A stretch of 64,000 nt of DNA from Zanthoxylum bungeanum (Eukaryota > Streptophyta > Magnoliopsida > Sapindales > Rutaceae): the NCBI GenBank assembly GCA_019454045.1, contig SKCR01018456.1, forward strand, positions 1 to 64,000, read 5' to 3'. Of the stretch, positions 45,763-59,648 are shown in pieces. Below the pieces are notes generated by a model. That model had not been told where the DNA came from, did no database searches, and saw only the letters and a program-made list of their open reading frames with translations. The position numbers were made by a program, and so were the translations under genes. Every line of letters starts with the position of its first letter. Position 1 is the stretch's first letter.

Positions 45763-48700
45763 AATTCTCCCCTCCTTATATAGGATTCGTCCTCGAATCC
45801 TCTTTGGCGTCTAACTCATGGTTTCCTTGATCTTCTTGTCTCTATCCTTTGCTGGCTATTTAATCCTTCTTCTAGGTCCTCGTTCTATAATAGTCATGCT
45901 GAGTACTTGACTATTGTTCTTCTGTTCTTTCCGCTATTTCTTATACTCTTGTCTTTAAGATCTATTCTTTATAGACCTTCGCCCATGCCTCATGATTCCT
46001 TAACGTGAGTAAACTTTCAATAGCTGGTTTCCATCGAGGATCCTAATATCTGATACCAATTTCTAATATTTCTCCATTCCATTTGTCCATTTTAACCTTA
46101 GAATTATTCCCTACCTTGGTTGTATCTCATCAATTCCTCTCTCCTAATCTTTTCCTTGAATTTTCCTTATTCTTTACTTCATTTTTTTATCGATTAGTAT
46201 AGACTTCCTTGGTCTATTCTGTCTTTCTTACTTTGAGTTTTCTCTTTACATACTTATTACAATCTTAAGTTTTTGTCATTCCTTGATTACTATCCTATGT
46301 CAACCTAACAACTTCCTTCTCGTCTTCTAAAGGTCTTACCTGATCATCTGCGAATTACATTTTTGATCTTTTCTTTTCTATTCTTTTGTCTCACGTCTTT
46401 CGACAGCTGCTTTGTATTAACTTATTCTGCCATTCCTACGCTATAATATAAACCTACCAAACCACCCATAACCCGCGGTTAAACCATCCCAAACCCGTCG
46501 TGGTTTGGTCTTCTTAAGCTAGGACGAGGTATCTTACGCAATTCCTCTTTAACTTTTTCTTAGTATTCTTTTTATTCTTTCTTTACTTGAAGGATATCTG
46601 ATCTCATATGTCCTTGGCTTTCCTTTAACACTATCATTTACCTTTTTATCCCATACTTGAGTATCACTTCATTTCTTGTTACTTTATCTAGTATTTCCTG
46701 ATAGTATCTATTACTCAGATTATCTTTATTTTCTTATATCACTATCCTTGTACTTGCTCTTGGAGTATCTCAAGATTGCACTTCTGTTCCATTGGGAGGG
46801 TGGGAGTTAATCTTAAGATTCTTATGTTGTGGTATTTCGATGACCTATTTCTTACTTGAGAATTTCGTGTACACCAACCTGGTACCTCTTTTATACTGGA
46901 TACTACCATTAAAGCTTTTCTGACTTATCTCTCCTTTATTCCAGGTTCTTCTTTCATCATTTAATCACTTCACATACTATACAAGTCCTTCTAGAAGCAT
47001 AATCTCAAACAAGTTCCTTATGATGTCTCTCAATTCCTTATGTTGCTTAGATTCCTTCGCTTACTACTACTATACTCTCTCTATTATCATTATTAAGGAA
47101 CTTATTCTGTTATGAAGATTCCCTCCTAATCTTAATCTTTCTACTCCTTATTCCTTGCTCTCTTTGAAACTCTATTCTCTTCAACTACAAGGTCATACTT
47201 TACACTTTTCCTAAAATCCTTCTTAATGCCATAAGATCTTTGATAAATTGGTTACTTCTATTTTTATGAATTATCCGCTATGTTCTTTGTACTTACTTCC
47301 TTGAGTTGCTAGGTTTTCTATAAATTTTCTATGTTATCTTCTCTTATTGTAACATTGAATATCCCTCCTTATGCCTCTTATCTAACCCCTTTTAATTGCT
47401 TTCCTTTCTTACTAAATGCTACGTTCAAATTCCCAGCAATACCATAGGGTCATTCTTATGATGATTTCCTTTATTAAGTTCTAAGATCCTACCACTATCG
47501 TTAACTCAATCACTTCCTTGTTACTCCTCACAATTCTCATATCATTTGTATATTTTATTCCCTTCCAATACTTCTTACTATTAAAACCATTTGTGGTTTA
47601 TTTCTTTATTTGCTTTGAGTCCTCAACATCCTGTTCTTGCTATAAACCTTGATTTGATCACTTTGTCCTATCATCCATACTAATACTCTTATCATTTCAT
47701 TGAGTACTTCCAATCTTATAAATTTATTCTTATACTTATCCTTATGCTTTCCTACGAATCCTTACTAACTCAGCTTATCTGTGGTTTATACGATATCTGA
47801 CTTTCTTAATCTGTGAATTATCTTAAATGTCTCTTTCTTTATACTCTCAAAACTTCTTTGATCTTTCTCCTAGGTGGATATTCCGTCAAATTCCACTTTA
47901 TTTCTTGAATAGAACTCCATTGGGTTTCTTTCACAGTCATCTATACTAATAGGAACTGTTGTCATCTTCACTAATCCTCTTCTTTATGCCTTGGAAAGTT
48001 TCTTTATCTTTGTTCTAGTACTTTATGTCCTGGTGGAGTCTATTGCTCATGTAGGAATGGTATTAGATAGACTGTCAGGATAACTTCTTTGACTGGTATC
48101 TCGAAGGAGTAAAGATCTGGCAGGTAAAAGTCCTATCCGTGGGATCTCTTGACTATGGGGAATTATCTATTATTCTAATCGTCATTTAATCTTGTTTGTA
48201 TACAATTGAGTTTCGAAGGACCTAAAGTCTTTCTTTCTCTATTGACATCTTGTCATTAAAAAAAAATTCTTTATCATCCTTGATTTTCTTTCTCCTTCTA
48301 TTCTTATAACAGTCTTTGGTTAACTATAGGATTCGCTACCTATACGAAATGGTTTTAAGGATATTGAATTGACTTAGAGGAATTCTTCTAGGTAAAGGTA
48401 AATGTATCTTACTTAATGAAGAAACCTTTTCTTTAATCCTTTTACCTTCTATTCTGTTTTATTCTTACTATGTTTATCTTTTACTGCTAATCTTGATATT
48501 ATCCTTTATTGCTTAACTCCATGTCCCTAGTTTATATCACTACAGATTCCATCATTTCTTATATGTCTCTATTTCTCTATCTATTTACCTATGTATCTTA
48601 CTTCTGCCTTCCAAATCCATACTTTCTATCCTTACTTTAAATTTTGACTATGGCACTTTACTTACACCTCATACTGCTGCTTTTGTCACTTCTAACTCTC

Positions 48701-49705
48701 TTTATCCTCATAGGTTTATTCTTGTATATTCTCATGGATTTCTACTTGACTTTAGACTGATCTATCTTCCAAATTCCTGGGTGAACTCTTTGTCAAACCT
48801 CTTATGGTCATCTATGCCTATGAGATAAGTTCTATCAGAGTAACTCCCTTATCTGGTGTCACTGAGGAGCATTGAAGGCTAGATGGTTCAGGGTTTCGTC
48901 TTCGTCAAATTTACTGGGAAAAAGGTAGTTAATTGTTTCTAATACTTACTTGGGAATCGAAGTTGGAGTTTGGATACCTGGAATCCTTATTTGACATCTA
49001 GATCCATAGGGGCTCTCAAGACTATCTTGGGTTTCTTACTTCTGTTGTCTCTCTAGCTATTCTTCATTGCTCGGGGAAATCTGTCTTCTGTAAGAAGATT
49101 TCGAAGACTAACGGATTTTCTTGGAAGGATTTCTTGACTAGGAAGGGAATCTTAATCTTGCTAAGCAACTCCAATACTTGTTGGGGTTTTCGTTATTCTC
49201 TTTTAATGCTATGGGTTCTAGTGTTTTGTCTACTATCCTGATTCTATACCCTCTATCTTGTCTTACATCTCTTCTAGCCTCATTTTTCTCTTTCTACTCT
49301 TTAGGTGGATATTTTAAGTTTTCCTATTTTATTCCCTCTCTATACATTTCTGTTTCTAACTAGTTCAAGCATCTATGTATATTTTTCTTCTAACTTTTCT
49401 CTTCTCCTTTGCTCTCTTTTAACTTTCTTTGGGACTTATCATCTAATTATCTAGCCTATTCGAAACTTTGGAGAATAGTCTCAGATGACCACGGAGTAAT
49501 CCTTAACTAGAGTGAGAAAAAGGAATTCAAATAGCTGAGAAATATTTACTAACCTGTCTGTGAAGCTTGAGGACGTACTCGAGGATCGGATACTGGAGAG
49601 GTAGTGCCTCATATACGGGTATCCCGGACATACTACGTATACAAGACCCCAGCACTCTACCCACTGCAGCCACTAACTCCCTAGACCATGCTCTGATACC
49701 ATCTT
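45763..49705 (-). mobile_element. Internal domain 2 of the LARD-like element, non-coding
   Basis: 3943 bp, nearly identical to 38849-42789, with the same polypurine tract at the left (45763) and primer-binding site at the right (49690-49701). Differences are scattered substitutions and short indels. No coding potential. Confidence 0.88.
49690..49701 (-). other. Primer-binding site (tRNA-iMet), internal domain 2
   Basis: Reverse complement TGGTATCAGAGC, four bases from the start of LTR-C at 49706. Confidence 0.9.
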
Positions 49706-52561
49706 TGTAACATCCCCGATATGGGAGATGTTACCGGCATGGGATAGCAGTACTAACCCCATAAGCCTCTGACTAACTGACTGTGTTCTGAACTATATGA
49801 ATGTCATGTCATATATGAAGACTATAACTAGATCAACATAGAATACTTTATTAACTCATAAATGCATGCTTAGAAAATACTTCTTTTACAATACTTTAAT
49901 AGACACTTATAATGACTACCATAACACTAATGCATTCAAATACTTTAACTTTGTACTTGACTCTTATGCTTGTGACTCTGTATTGGTGGACTTCATCCCC
50001 AGTGACTGCATCAGTATCCATCCTCCCGAGCTTGTCTTCCTGGAATCCCTACAAAACAACTAACACTGGTGGGGGGTTAGATTGCTATACAATCTAAGTG
50101 AGTGGACAAAAATCGAAAACTAAAATAAAAGTCTTTTTAACTTTAAAATCACATTTTCAAAATATATTTTGTGGAAAATCTGTTTTTGCAAACTTCATCT
50201 TTCTAAAAATTGTCTTTAAAACAATGGAATCTGAAAACTCTCTGTCAAAATCTGATTTCTGAAAACTGGGTTTTAAAAATCTGAAAAACTGTGTACTGCA
50301 AGTCTGAAAACTGAAAACTGCTCTACGTCCAGGACCAATACTCAACTGGACGTCTCTATACACCCAGGACCATCACTCAACTGGGTGTACTCTATGCCCA
50401 GGACCATCACTCAACTGGGCATCTGAAGTCAGGATTTCGGGACTCTGTAATCCCTAATCCTGCTCGAGGATCTGAGAGCGTCCCCTCAGTCCTCCACATG
50501 TGCACATGTGTCTGAATCCGTCAATTCCACTGTACCAGTTACATACTGGGGTGAGGTTTTACCTCATGCCCCGAGATACATAAAAACTATGCTATAAATC
50601 ATAAAACTGTAACACTTTTTCTTGAAAAACATTTTCTTTCTCAAAGCATAATTAAATAACATAATAATCGAAATAAAAGTTTCTAACGCCCTAAAGCGCA
50701 AAAACATAAGTCTGTACGAAAATGTGAAATACAAATCCGATGAAAGAAGAAGTGTCCACTCACAGTATACGGCTGAGATGAGTCCCTTCACGGGGTGGAA
50801 GGCCGTTGAGAATCTTGAGGCCGATCTAAATACATGAATAAGAATAAATTCGTTAGCTACTAGAACGAGAATATTCCCATAGATAAGAATAAACGTGGAA
50901 TGCATGAATTATCACCCCCGCTGTGTTTCTAACACGTTAAAGCACCCTATAGAATTTTTACGAGGTTCGTTTCGCGGTTACGCAAATCATTTTACGCGTC
51001 TACAACTCCTACATCAAAACAGAAGAGTCACTGGCAGTGACCTGACTTCGAAAATTCGGTATAAATAGAGGGGATCAGTTCTGGAGCTGAATTTTTTATA
51101 GAATACTCCTCTATGAGTCTACTTTATGACATTTTTTACGGATCTCAATTTGGACTCCTAGAACTCAAGATATAAGGCACTTTCTGCACCTTACGCAGCA
51201 GAGTACTGGACCAGTTCGCCACTGCTCTAACTCCAACTTCTGAATTTTTCTGCAATTTCATTTTAAGTCTAAAAAATCTGATTTTTTAGTATGTGATTTC
51301 CTTATGTGTCTAGTTTACTAAAAATTAACGGTTCATAAAACAGACGCTCGAAGCCCCAGTTACAGCCGCTAAAATACGTACCATCCGGGTGGATCGATTT
51401 GCGGCAAAACGTCGCTATTACTTCAAAATTTTCCCAATCAAACTTCTTTCACTCCAAACCCATTTCTTTCATTTTCCAACACCTAAATACATGCCATTAA
51501 GTGTTATTTTTAACCTAAATAAATATTTTAAGTCATTGGGGTATTTCCACAAACACTTTATAAGCAACTATCCATTTTCCTACATATCTTCTACCCTTTC
51601 TCTACAAGCATTACCCAATGCATATCACCAATTCTATACATCTAAAACTACTATATTAACATCATCATTCACTCATTTATTCATCAAATTAACATTACTA
51701 AATAATTTTCCAAACATTTCAAACTCAATTATCCAACAACACAACCCATTTCTTTACTTTCATTCTAACACTTCCAAGCTACAAATCAACCAACCATTCA
51801 TACATCATTTTACATTCTATTTCATCAACTAAACGTCTAATCCATCAAGAATTTATCTTTTTACTCACTTTATCAACTCTATCCATCTTCACCCAAATAA
51901 ATAAATGAAGTCTACCACTAAAAACACAAGGAATCACATAATCATTATTATAATCATGTTCTTTAACATTACATAATTACCAATTCATTAAACACAAGAT
52001 TTAAAGAAAATGGGTCATGAGTTTTTTTTACCTTTCTTTCCTTGCTTAATCCTTGTTCATCCTCCAAATCTCTCATGCTCAACTTGCTTGATCATTCCTC
52101 TTCTTCTTCTTCTTCTTCTTCTTCTTCTTCTTGAGGACCTAATTGGTACAAAGAAGGGTGTGGAGATTTCTAGAGAAATGGGGAAATTTGGTGCATTTGT
52201 CATTTAGGTCCGAAATCACTATTCATTCAGACTTTGACTTGCATTGTTGACCTATTTCTTGTCCGAGTTTGGAAAAATGTTTAATGCAAAAGTTGTAGGT
52301 CTTGGTCTAAGCTTTCCGACGATATAAAATTCATAAAATTTCGAGTTCATATGAAAAAGTTATGCCCAAAATACTATATATAGTACAAAACGACATACGG
52401 TACAGTTTCTTCTCGGGACCTCAAGAAATTTTCCGATCGATCCCAAAGTCTTTCATAAATGTTTTTGAGTCCCAACATGATTTATTTTACGTTCCTTTGT
52501 CCCGTACGTACTAATATCGTCAATATCGTCATAAAGAGTAGTATTTCTACCGGTCGTTACA
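49706..52561 (-). mobile_element. LTR-C, 5'-most LTR (sense) of the tandem array
   Basis: 2856 bp, about 115 bp shorter than A and B. The pyrimidine-rich tract near 52095-52135 has collapsed to a pure CTT repeat, losing the segment between it and GAGGACCTAATTGG, and a smaller deletion lies near 51914. Ends GTTACA, followed by the AAGAA target duplication. Confidence 0.92.
50325..50422. repeat. Triple covarying hairpin array, copy in LTR-C
   Basis: Same 98-bp arrangement as at 36498-36595, all stems intact. Confidence 0.9.
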
Positions 52562-52566
52562 AAGAA
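52562..52566. repeat. Right target-site duplication of the tandem LARD array (AAGAA)
   Basis: Matches 35874-35878. Confidence 0.85.
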
Positions 52567-55500
52567 TCAGATCTGCTATGACATATTGAGTTTGTTCAAC
52601 AAACTCAATTATTATATTAGCCAGCATCATTCATATTTTGTAGAACCTAAGTTATACATTAATATGAATCGGATGCGGCATCAATATTGTGCTACAGCTA
52701 CTGAGTTGTCCAAGTATTTGTGGATCAAATCCTAAATACTATGTAGACAACCGCAAGCATAATACCAATACAAAACTTCTAGTTTATAAGGTCACTGTGC
52801 AACTTATAAGTCAATACTTCATAAGTTGCATCTAATTCTACTGACAAAGTAGAATCCTCTGTGACACTCTCACTGCATCTACTCTGACTCTTTATGACGT
52901 AGACTGTCTAACGTCATAATTAGTCTCAAAACTAATATGACCCTAATGGTTGCAGATTGTTTTCTCCATGAATTAGAAACTCGTTCTTAATATCTTAAAG
53001 ATCACAAAGAACGTGTTTCAAGATCCATCCTATGGTCTATAGGGTATCAAAATAACTCGTAACAATTACGATTAAATCGATATCTTTAACCGCACATAAT
53101 AAAGTATTCATTATGTCATCATCAAATGATACATAAGATTGATTAGACATTCTAATCAATATTTCTTTTGAAAAAGGAATCATCATTTACGAAAGATGAA
53201 TACTATATTTAAGACACACATTAACTGTCAAACAGTTATACTAACTTTCATACAGATAGTCTTGTTGTGTCATTTATTAGATCATATCTAATGCACGAAT
53301 AATAAGAGTATCTCACAAGTCTCTTAGTTTTATATCTTATATAAAACTTTATATCGAATATAACAGAGACTACTCACACTGCTTTCACGAAGTAAAGAAG
53401 ACTTAGGTAAATATTTTACCTCACAAACATTTCATTATTACCATAATAATGATAATGTCGTTAGGATATATAACACTAGAAAGTAATTTGTACGCTCACA
53501 CTAACCCTTCAATCACATATGTATTCTCTATACTTTGACAAGATCAGACAATTTGAATGATGTCAAAAATAGAGAACACGGATTTTCGGAAGACTTATCC
53601 GAGTCTACAATAGGCTCTATAAGCTAGCACACTAAACTGCAATCTCAGCAGAATACAAACTCTAGGGCCATTCTAGAACGAACTCTTCAAATGAAGAAAT
53701 AACAATTGATCTCTTATCTGAATAAGTCATTCAAAAACGCCACTTTGTATTCTTTAGCTAAAATGTATAGTTTAATATCAACATTAACCAATATATCTTT
53801 AATTGTTCAATTAGTGTGACTAGAGACAAGTTTCCTCAGAATCTACAATAGATTGCTGAGTATAACTTTTCTCACTGTCATACTATAAATGTCAAACCTT
53901 TAATAAGCTCACATTGCTTTTGTTGCGCAAACAATTAGCACAAATCATGAACTAATTCATAATTAAAGCTTAATCAAGTTCAAAACTTGATCGTAGTAAG
54001 CTATGAACAATCTTAGATCTATGGTTTAATGGTGAGCTCCCAGAATCGATATCATAATATCGCTTCCATTATAAGTTACAGGATAATTTTCTTCAATAAG
54101 AAAACAACAGAACCTTTAAGTATCAAATACTCGTAAATGATTCTGATATCCTATTAGACTTATATAGAAGATGTATAAGAGTTGTTTCATCTTATTAATT
54201 ACGTAGTTCCATTTATAATTTATCATTCTCACATTTGACTTCAATAAGTCAAGTCTTTTCTACAATAATTAACATCCGATGTTACACACCAAGTGATAAA
54301 ACAATTTTATTACTTAGGATCGTAGGAAAGATATTCTATTAAATAGAATACAATATTCTATTAAACAGAATAAACGATAAACTTTTACTTATACCTCCGA
54401 GGTGTAAGTAATTTCCATTATATAACTATTATATAAAAGAAAGATTCAAATCTCAAACTTTTCAAGATTCAGATTTTCTACCTATACATATCATATATGT
54501 AACTGTAGAAATTAATGGAACCTTAATTAAAAAGATGAACTAGTGTTACTGGAGCATATCCCCAAGAGTATTGAAACTAATTCGGTAACATTCAATATCA
54601 AACGAATCAAATCATATAAGATTCAATTGCTCTCACTACTCAATTCCATCAAGATGGAATCGTGGAAAAATAATATTGAATAAGAATCATATTCACTGAA
54701 TAACCTTAGAACTAATTGCTTTAAATTCATATGTTTGATCGTATCAAAAATCTTTGAACAGTTCAAAGACATGTAATGAATTTTAAGGATAGAGTTCTCA
54801 AAAACTTCAGATTGAATATCTTTGAACCAGTCAAAAATACTCAATCTGCGTTTCATCAGAACATATTGAATGTTCTTTATCATTTCATGACGTTCAATAT
54901 GTGTTCTTTCAGAAACACGTAACTAAGTTACGACAATTCATCAACTAAGTTACGAAATAAAGAAAACTACCTTAAGCAATTATTATTTATTAAACTACAT
55001 ACATCCAATGTATCAGTTAAATAAATCTGGTGGTCCAATGACACTCATTGGTTAAACGAGATCTTAATCACATTCCTGAATACAATATTCATTAACTGGA
55101 TAAGGATGTGTGGTGTGATCTCGTATCAAACCATCCTTTACCATACAAAATAAGCATCTAATGCTTAAAGTGATTAAACTCATAAAACACCGTTCTAAAT
55201 TATTTACTTTACCGAATAATTTTTCTTAATGTTTATCTCAACGTCAATGACACTACTAGTTATATTTAAAATATATAATAATTATTTATAAAGAACAAGT
55301 AACTATCCAATAGTCGCAAGTTCCGATATCAAATATCAAAACAATCATTAACTAATATTTTAAATAACTAGACGGGAGATCTGGTATCCAATACCTATAG
55401 TTGTAGTATTGTGAAAATCAATATTTTCTATACACAATTATACGCATCTCATTTCTTTAGCTTTACTATTTGCATTCAACTATTCACAACAATTGCAAAT

Positions 55501-56647
55501 AACTGATTAGCAAATTGTGTCAGACACATTGCCTCTAAAGGTCATTAAAGATAAGAAACGTCATTACTAGATAAACAAATACCTAATTGGGCTTTCTTAA
55601 TGCCAGTCAAGAATCTCGAGGCATTAACTAATTCAAGTCAATTCTTACTGCATAAGAAACTATTCTCTCTAAAGTATTATATCCTAAAACGGATATCTAT
55701 CTAGATTATCTACCATGACTTAGAAACTAAGTCATTAACCATCTTGATTTTTCAAGAAAATCGGAGCAACAGTTCCCGATGGTTTAGACCAATATAATAA
55801 TATCCTAGCCTAGTAGTATCTAGAACCTATTCTAGAATAACTCAACCAAGAGTCAAATCAGATAACATATCAAAATATGTGTGCAGTAAATAAAAGTTCA
55901 ATTCTATATAAACAACAGAATAAGGAAACAAACAAGCGACAATTTCAATAATAATACACACTACCTAAGTTATGGAATTTTTTAAAACTAGCAGTGCCTC
56001 CCATTATTTTACGTAATACCGTAATCCCCAACGGAAAAAGAGAATTCAATAATTAAATCGAATTCCATAATGGGAAGTGGACCCCATGAATATATTTCAA
56101 CTCACAGCAGAGGCACGGTCTCGCCTACGTATATTTATCAGGTAGACAACTCATTTGTCAATCACTCACTAGTGACTCCTGAGTTTCCGGTCCTGGTCGT
56201 TTCTCGTTGTGACTGCTAAGGCAGGCCCACAAGAAGACGTACCAAGATTAAACTCGTCAATGATAAACTCAAGCTACTTGCGTAACCCTGACAGCTAGGG
56301 CACGTTCAGGATTGCGCTTTCGCTTGAATTTATCTAGTATCTGATATACATCCGGTATAAATAAATCTCTATCGATTACACCCTCACAGCAGAGGCACGG
56401 TCTCGGACGTAGTCACGAAAAAATATTCATAAACTGTATTGACAAGACGGACCATGTAATATGCATCAAATACATAAAATACATAAAATCTTATTATTTA
56501 GGGATTTTCCGCAAAAGATTCTTTTAATTTATTTAATCAAATTAATTAAATACATGCATGCAACAAGTAAAGAATAAATTAAACATTGAATTTAAAAGGC
56601 ATAATCATATTAGGGTGGCCAGAATCAGACTCGCTCTGATACCATTT
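52567..56647 (-). mobile_element. Internal domain of the older LARD-like element, non-coding
   Basis: About 4.1 kb of AT-rich sequence without any retroelement protein motif; the longest open frame (86 codons, 54623-54883) looks fortuitous. The right end has a tRNA-iMet primer-binding site (56633-56644) three bases from the LTR, which sets the element on the - strand. Together with 35765-35878 this was one contiguous interior before the array inserted. A 23-bp direct repeat lies at 56101-56123 and 56383-56405. Confidence 0.7.
56633..56644 (-). other. Primer-binding site (tRNA-iMet) of the older LARD-like element
   Basis: Reverse complement TGGTATCAGAGC, separated by three bases from the LTR start TGTTGGGG at 56648. 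Confidence 0.85.
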
Positions 56648-58276
56648 TGTTGGGGTTTTAAGGGGGAATATCGGTAAAACAACGGAATAGTGGAAAATCA
56701 AAATTTTCCGATTTTAAAATTTTTCTCAGATCAGCTAAATAAAATTATTTATTTAATTATCCAATTATCAAATTCTGAAAAATTACACAAGAGATCAAAT
56801 TTCTTGGTAATTACCGAATTACCCCAAAACTTTGTAAATTGATTATTTTAGCCCAAAAATTATCAAATATAATTTTGGATGATTCTAAATCATTTCTAAA
56901 ATTTTTTTCAACACATATAATTCATCAAAATCAGATTTCACACAAATCCCCAATTTTTGAGTAATTGCCGTGAGCACCCCAAATTTTCAAGTAATTGTAT
57001 TTTGGTCCATTTTGTTCAAAACATGCCAAGATCAAATCCAATCAACCCAAAAACTTACATGCATCATATTCATACCATAATACATCACATATATGAAAAG
57101 CCCCAAATTTGGAGTGGGTTAAGACCCCTAAGTTTTCAATTTCATCAAATTGTCCAATTTCACCAAATTTACAAAATCCAACACTTTAATTCATTGAATA
57201 CTTTACCAAACAAGCCTCACCACTTTGAAATAACTCTAGAACAATTCTAGGTCACCAAGGAGTGGCTTACTGACTCTAGAATGACAACTTTGATTTTCAA
57301 AGAATCAAAAGTAAGCTTTAAAACAAGTTTAAGCTCACTTACATGCATCAATCTTTCACACAAGTTCTCAACCAAATAAACACAAACTATAATAGAAGAA
57401 AGAACATCAAAGCAACACAAAATGATGCCAAGCATGTTAGAAATAATTTCCATGTTGAAAGCTTTAAAGAAAGACTTACAAAATCCAAGTTTTCAAGCCT
57501 TTTCTCATTTGGCCTTCAATCTTTTCTCTCAACTTTCTTTTATGTTTATTTTGTGTATTTGAACTTCTTAAACCCTAAAAATGAAACAAAATAATATATA
57601 CCTCCTCCAAAATGAGCCTTGGCCGAAATTTAGGGAGAAATAAATAAAATATCTAGATATTTTGCTTTTGTTTCATTTAAAGGTTTATCAACTTGTTTTG
57701 CTTTTATCATTACACTTTAATGATTCCAAACAAGTCAAAAATGACAACTTAAAAAATATAACACTTATATTTAATAAGGTCTAGGGCCGAAAATTACATT
57801 TAGTAAAGGAAAAAAATATTTTCATTTTTCAAACAATTTAAACAAATATCTTTGGAAGTCAAAACCATTTTGACAACTTTTTCCTTTACTTTAAAGTCAA
57901 CAATTTACACTTATAATGATTTCCTAACTATATCATTTCATAAGATATTTATATTTTAATTATATTAATTATTTAATAATTAATTAATTAAATACAAAAT
58001 CTCAAATATATATTATATTTACTTTAAATATCTCAAATACATATATAAATGATATATGTCAAATACCTTTATTTGACAATTTGATAATGTGTATTTAATA
58101 ATATCATATATTAAATACAAATACACATTAGTTAGGAAATGACGGTTCGGCTCGTTTGCATGTATTTTTCGTTTAACAGTTAAACGATTTATAAATAATC
58201 ACAATTATTCATAAAAGTTGCCATAGTGCTTTACGATTATATTTCATTAGTGAGACTCTCTAGATTCAGGTATATC
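56648..58276 (-). mobile_element. Right (5') LTR of the older LARD-like element, truncated
   Basis: 1629 bp matching 29390-31026 with many scattered differences, so this element is older than the tandem array. Similarity stops abruptly at 58276, where a sequence starting TGTTGGACAA begins. The left copy continues for about 1 kb more, so the outer part of this LTR is cut off by the next insertion or by a rearrangement. Confidence 0.75.
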
Positions 58277-59321
58277 ATGTTGGACAATTATGACCCATAG
58301 CATCACTATTTGTACAGAACATGGTGTTGTTGTACAAATTAACTATGTGACAAAGGAAATTGCTCTTTTATCATTTGTAATTGGATTACCTGGATATATA
58401 AATGATAAAAGTCCTTATGATTAGTTCCAGATTAATAAGATATGAGACAATATTAATCCACAAAGGTTTAATCATTAAATATCCATAGTCGTAGTATTAT
58501 CGAGACTGGACATCGATAATGCGGAATAGGCTAGTATTACACTTGTGCATGTTATGGAAGCGTAACGGTATAGTTCTCATATATTTTGGTATTGGATACT
58601 CATGCAAGTGTAAGAGGAGGTTCTGTTTAACGATGGTACGGAAACAGCTTCGCTCTGGAAAGACCCCTCGGGATCCCATTGGTAGTATGACTATGTGTCT
58701 ATGGGAGTCCGAATCAGGGTAGGTGTATTTGGTCTTAACTTGAGACTTGCATCGCCAATACTTACGACAATTAGTATACTTTGGTTTTGATCATCTGGGG
58801 CTTTAACAGGTTCCGTGTACGCCTCTTCTGGGTATACTGAGAATCGTAGTGTATTGGGTGTGATGTCAAAACAGAAGTATCACTTCAATCATATGGAGAT
58901 GATGATCACGCAGGATACGGAACTAGTACTCTTTAGTACTACAGTCATCGGGATAATATGACTAGGTCATGATTATCTGATTATAGAGACTAGTTACCAG
59001 AGATCCGACATATGCTTCGTACGGGGCAGACACAATTCCAGCCCCAGGCCTAGCATGTGACATTCGATACTGGATCGTTATACGCAATACTACGTATACT
59101 ACGCCTGACAAAGATTACATATTCGTTTACAGAATATTTCTGGAGAATTGGGAAAGCACGGTGCTTTGCTAGAAGCCAACCATGTCTTGTAAATCGGCAA
59201 GAACGTGGTACTGGGTACGCACGTATTCGGATAGTCCGATAAATGTATTTACTGCCAACATATCCAGGGATCTCTTGGGTCGCATCTTGAAGATTCACCG
59301 ATGATGTTTGACTCGAACAAA

Positions 59322-59648
59322 AATTAATCTGGGATTAATTATGAGAGAGAAAATTAATCTGAGATTAATTACGACAATAAATTAATCTGGGATTAATTAA
59401 AAGAGAAAGAATTAATCTGGGATTAATTGCGTTGAGAATTTATCTGGGAATAAATTCCTCATAGAGAGAGAACGCGATTAATTTGGAATTAATCGGTAAA
59501 GTAAATTTAATAGTTAAATTAGATTTTACTATTTAATTTATTTAATTGGGCTAAAATAATATATTAGATATATTAATTGAAATTAGATTTCAATGCGGAA
59601 TTAAAGTTGGATTTTAATTCAAGCGAACAAATTAATTTGGAATTAATT
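59322..59648. repeat. Array of short palindromes with TGG loop
   Basis: At least seven units of an 8-9-bp stem around TGG or TGA. Examples: AATTAATC-TGG-GATTAATT at 59322-59340 and again at 59380-59398 and 59410-59428; a TGA-loop copy at 59352-59370; CGATTAATT-TGG-AATTAATCG at 59475-59495; AATTAATT-TGG-AATTAATT at 59630-59648; and a variant GAATTTATC/GAATAAATTC at 59436-59457. Confidence 0.8.

Noticed and set aside
35874..52566. Regularly spaced long repeats as a satellite or CRISPR-like array
   Set aside because: LTR ends, primer-binding sites, polypurine tracts and a single target duplication identify a tandem LTR retroelement; no short-repeat/unique-spacer pattern exists anywhere in the window.
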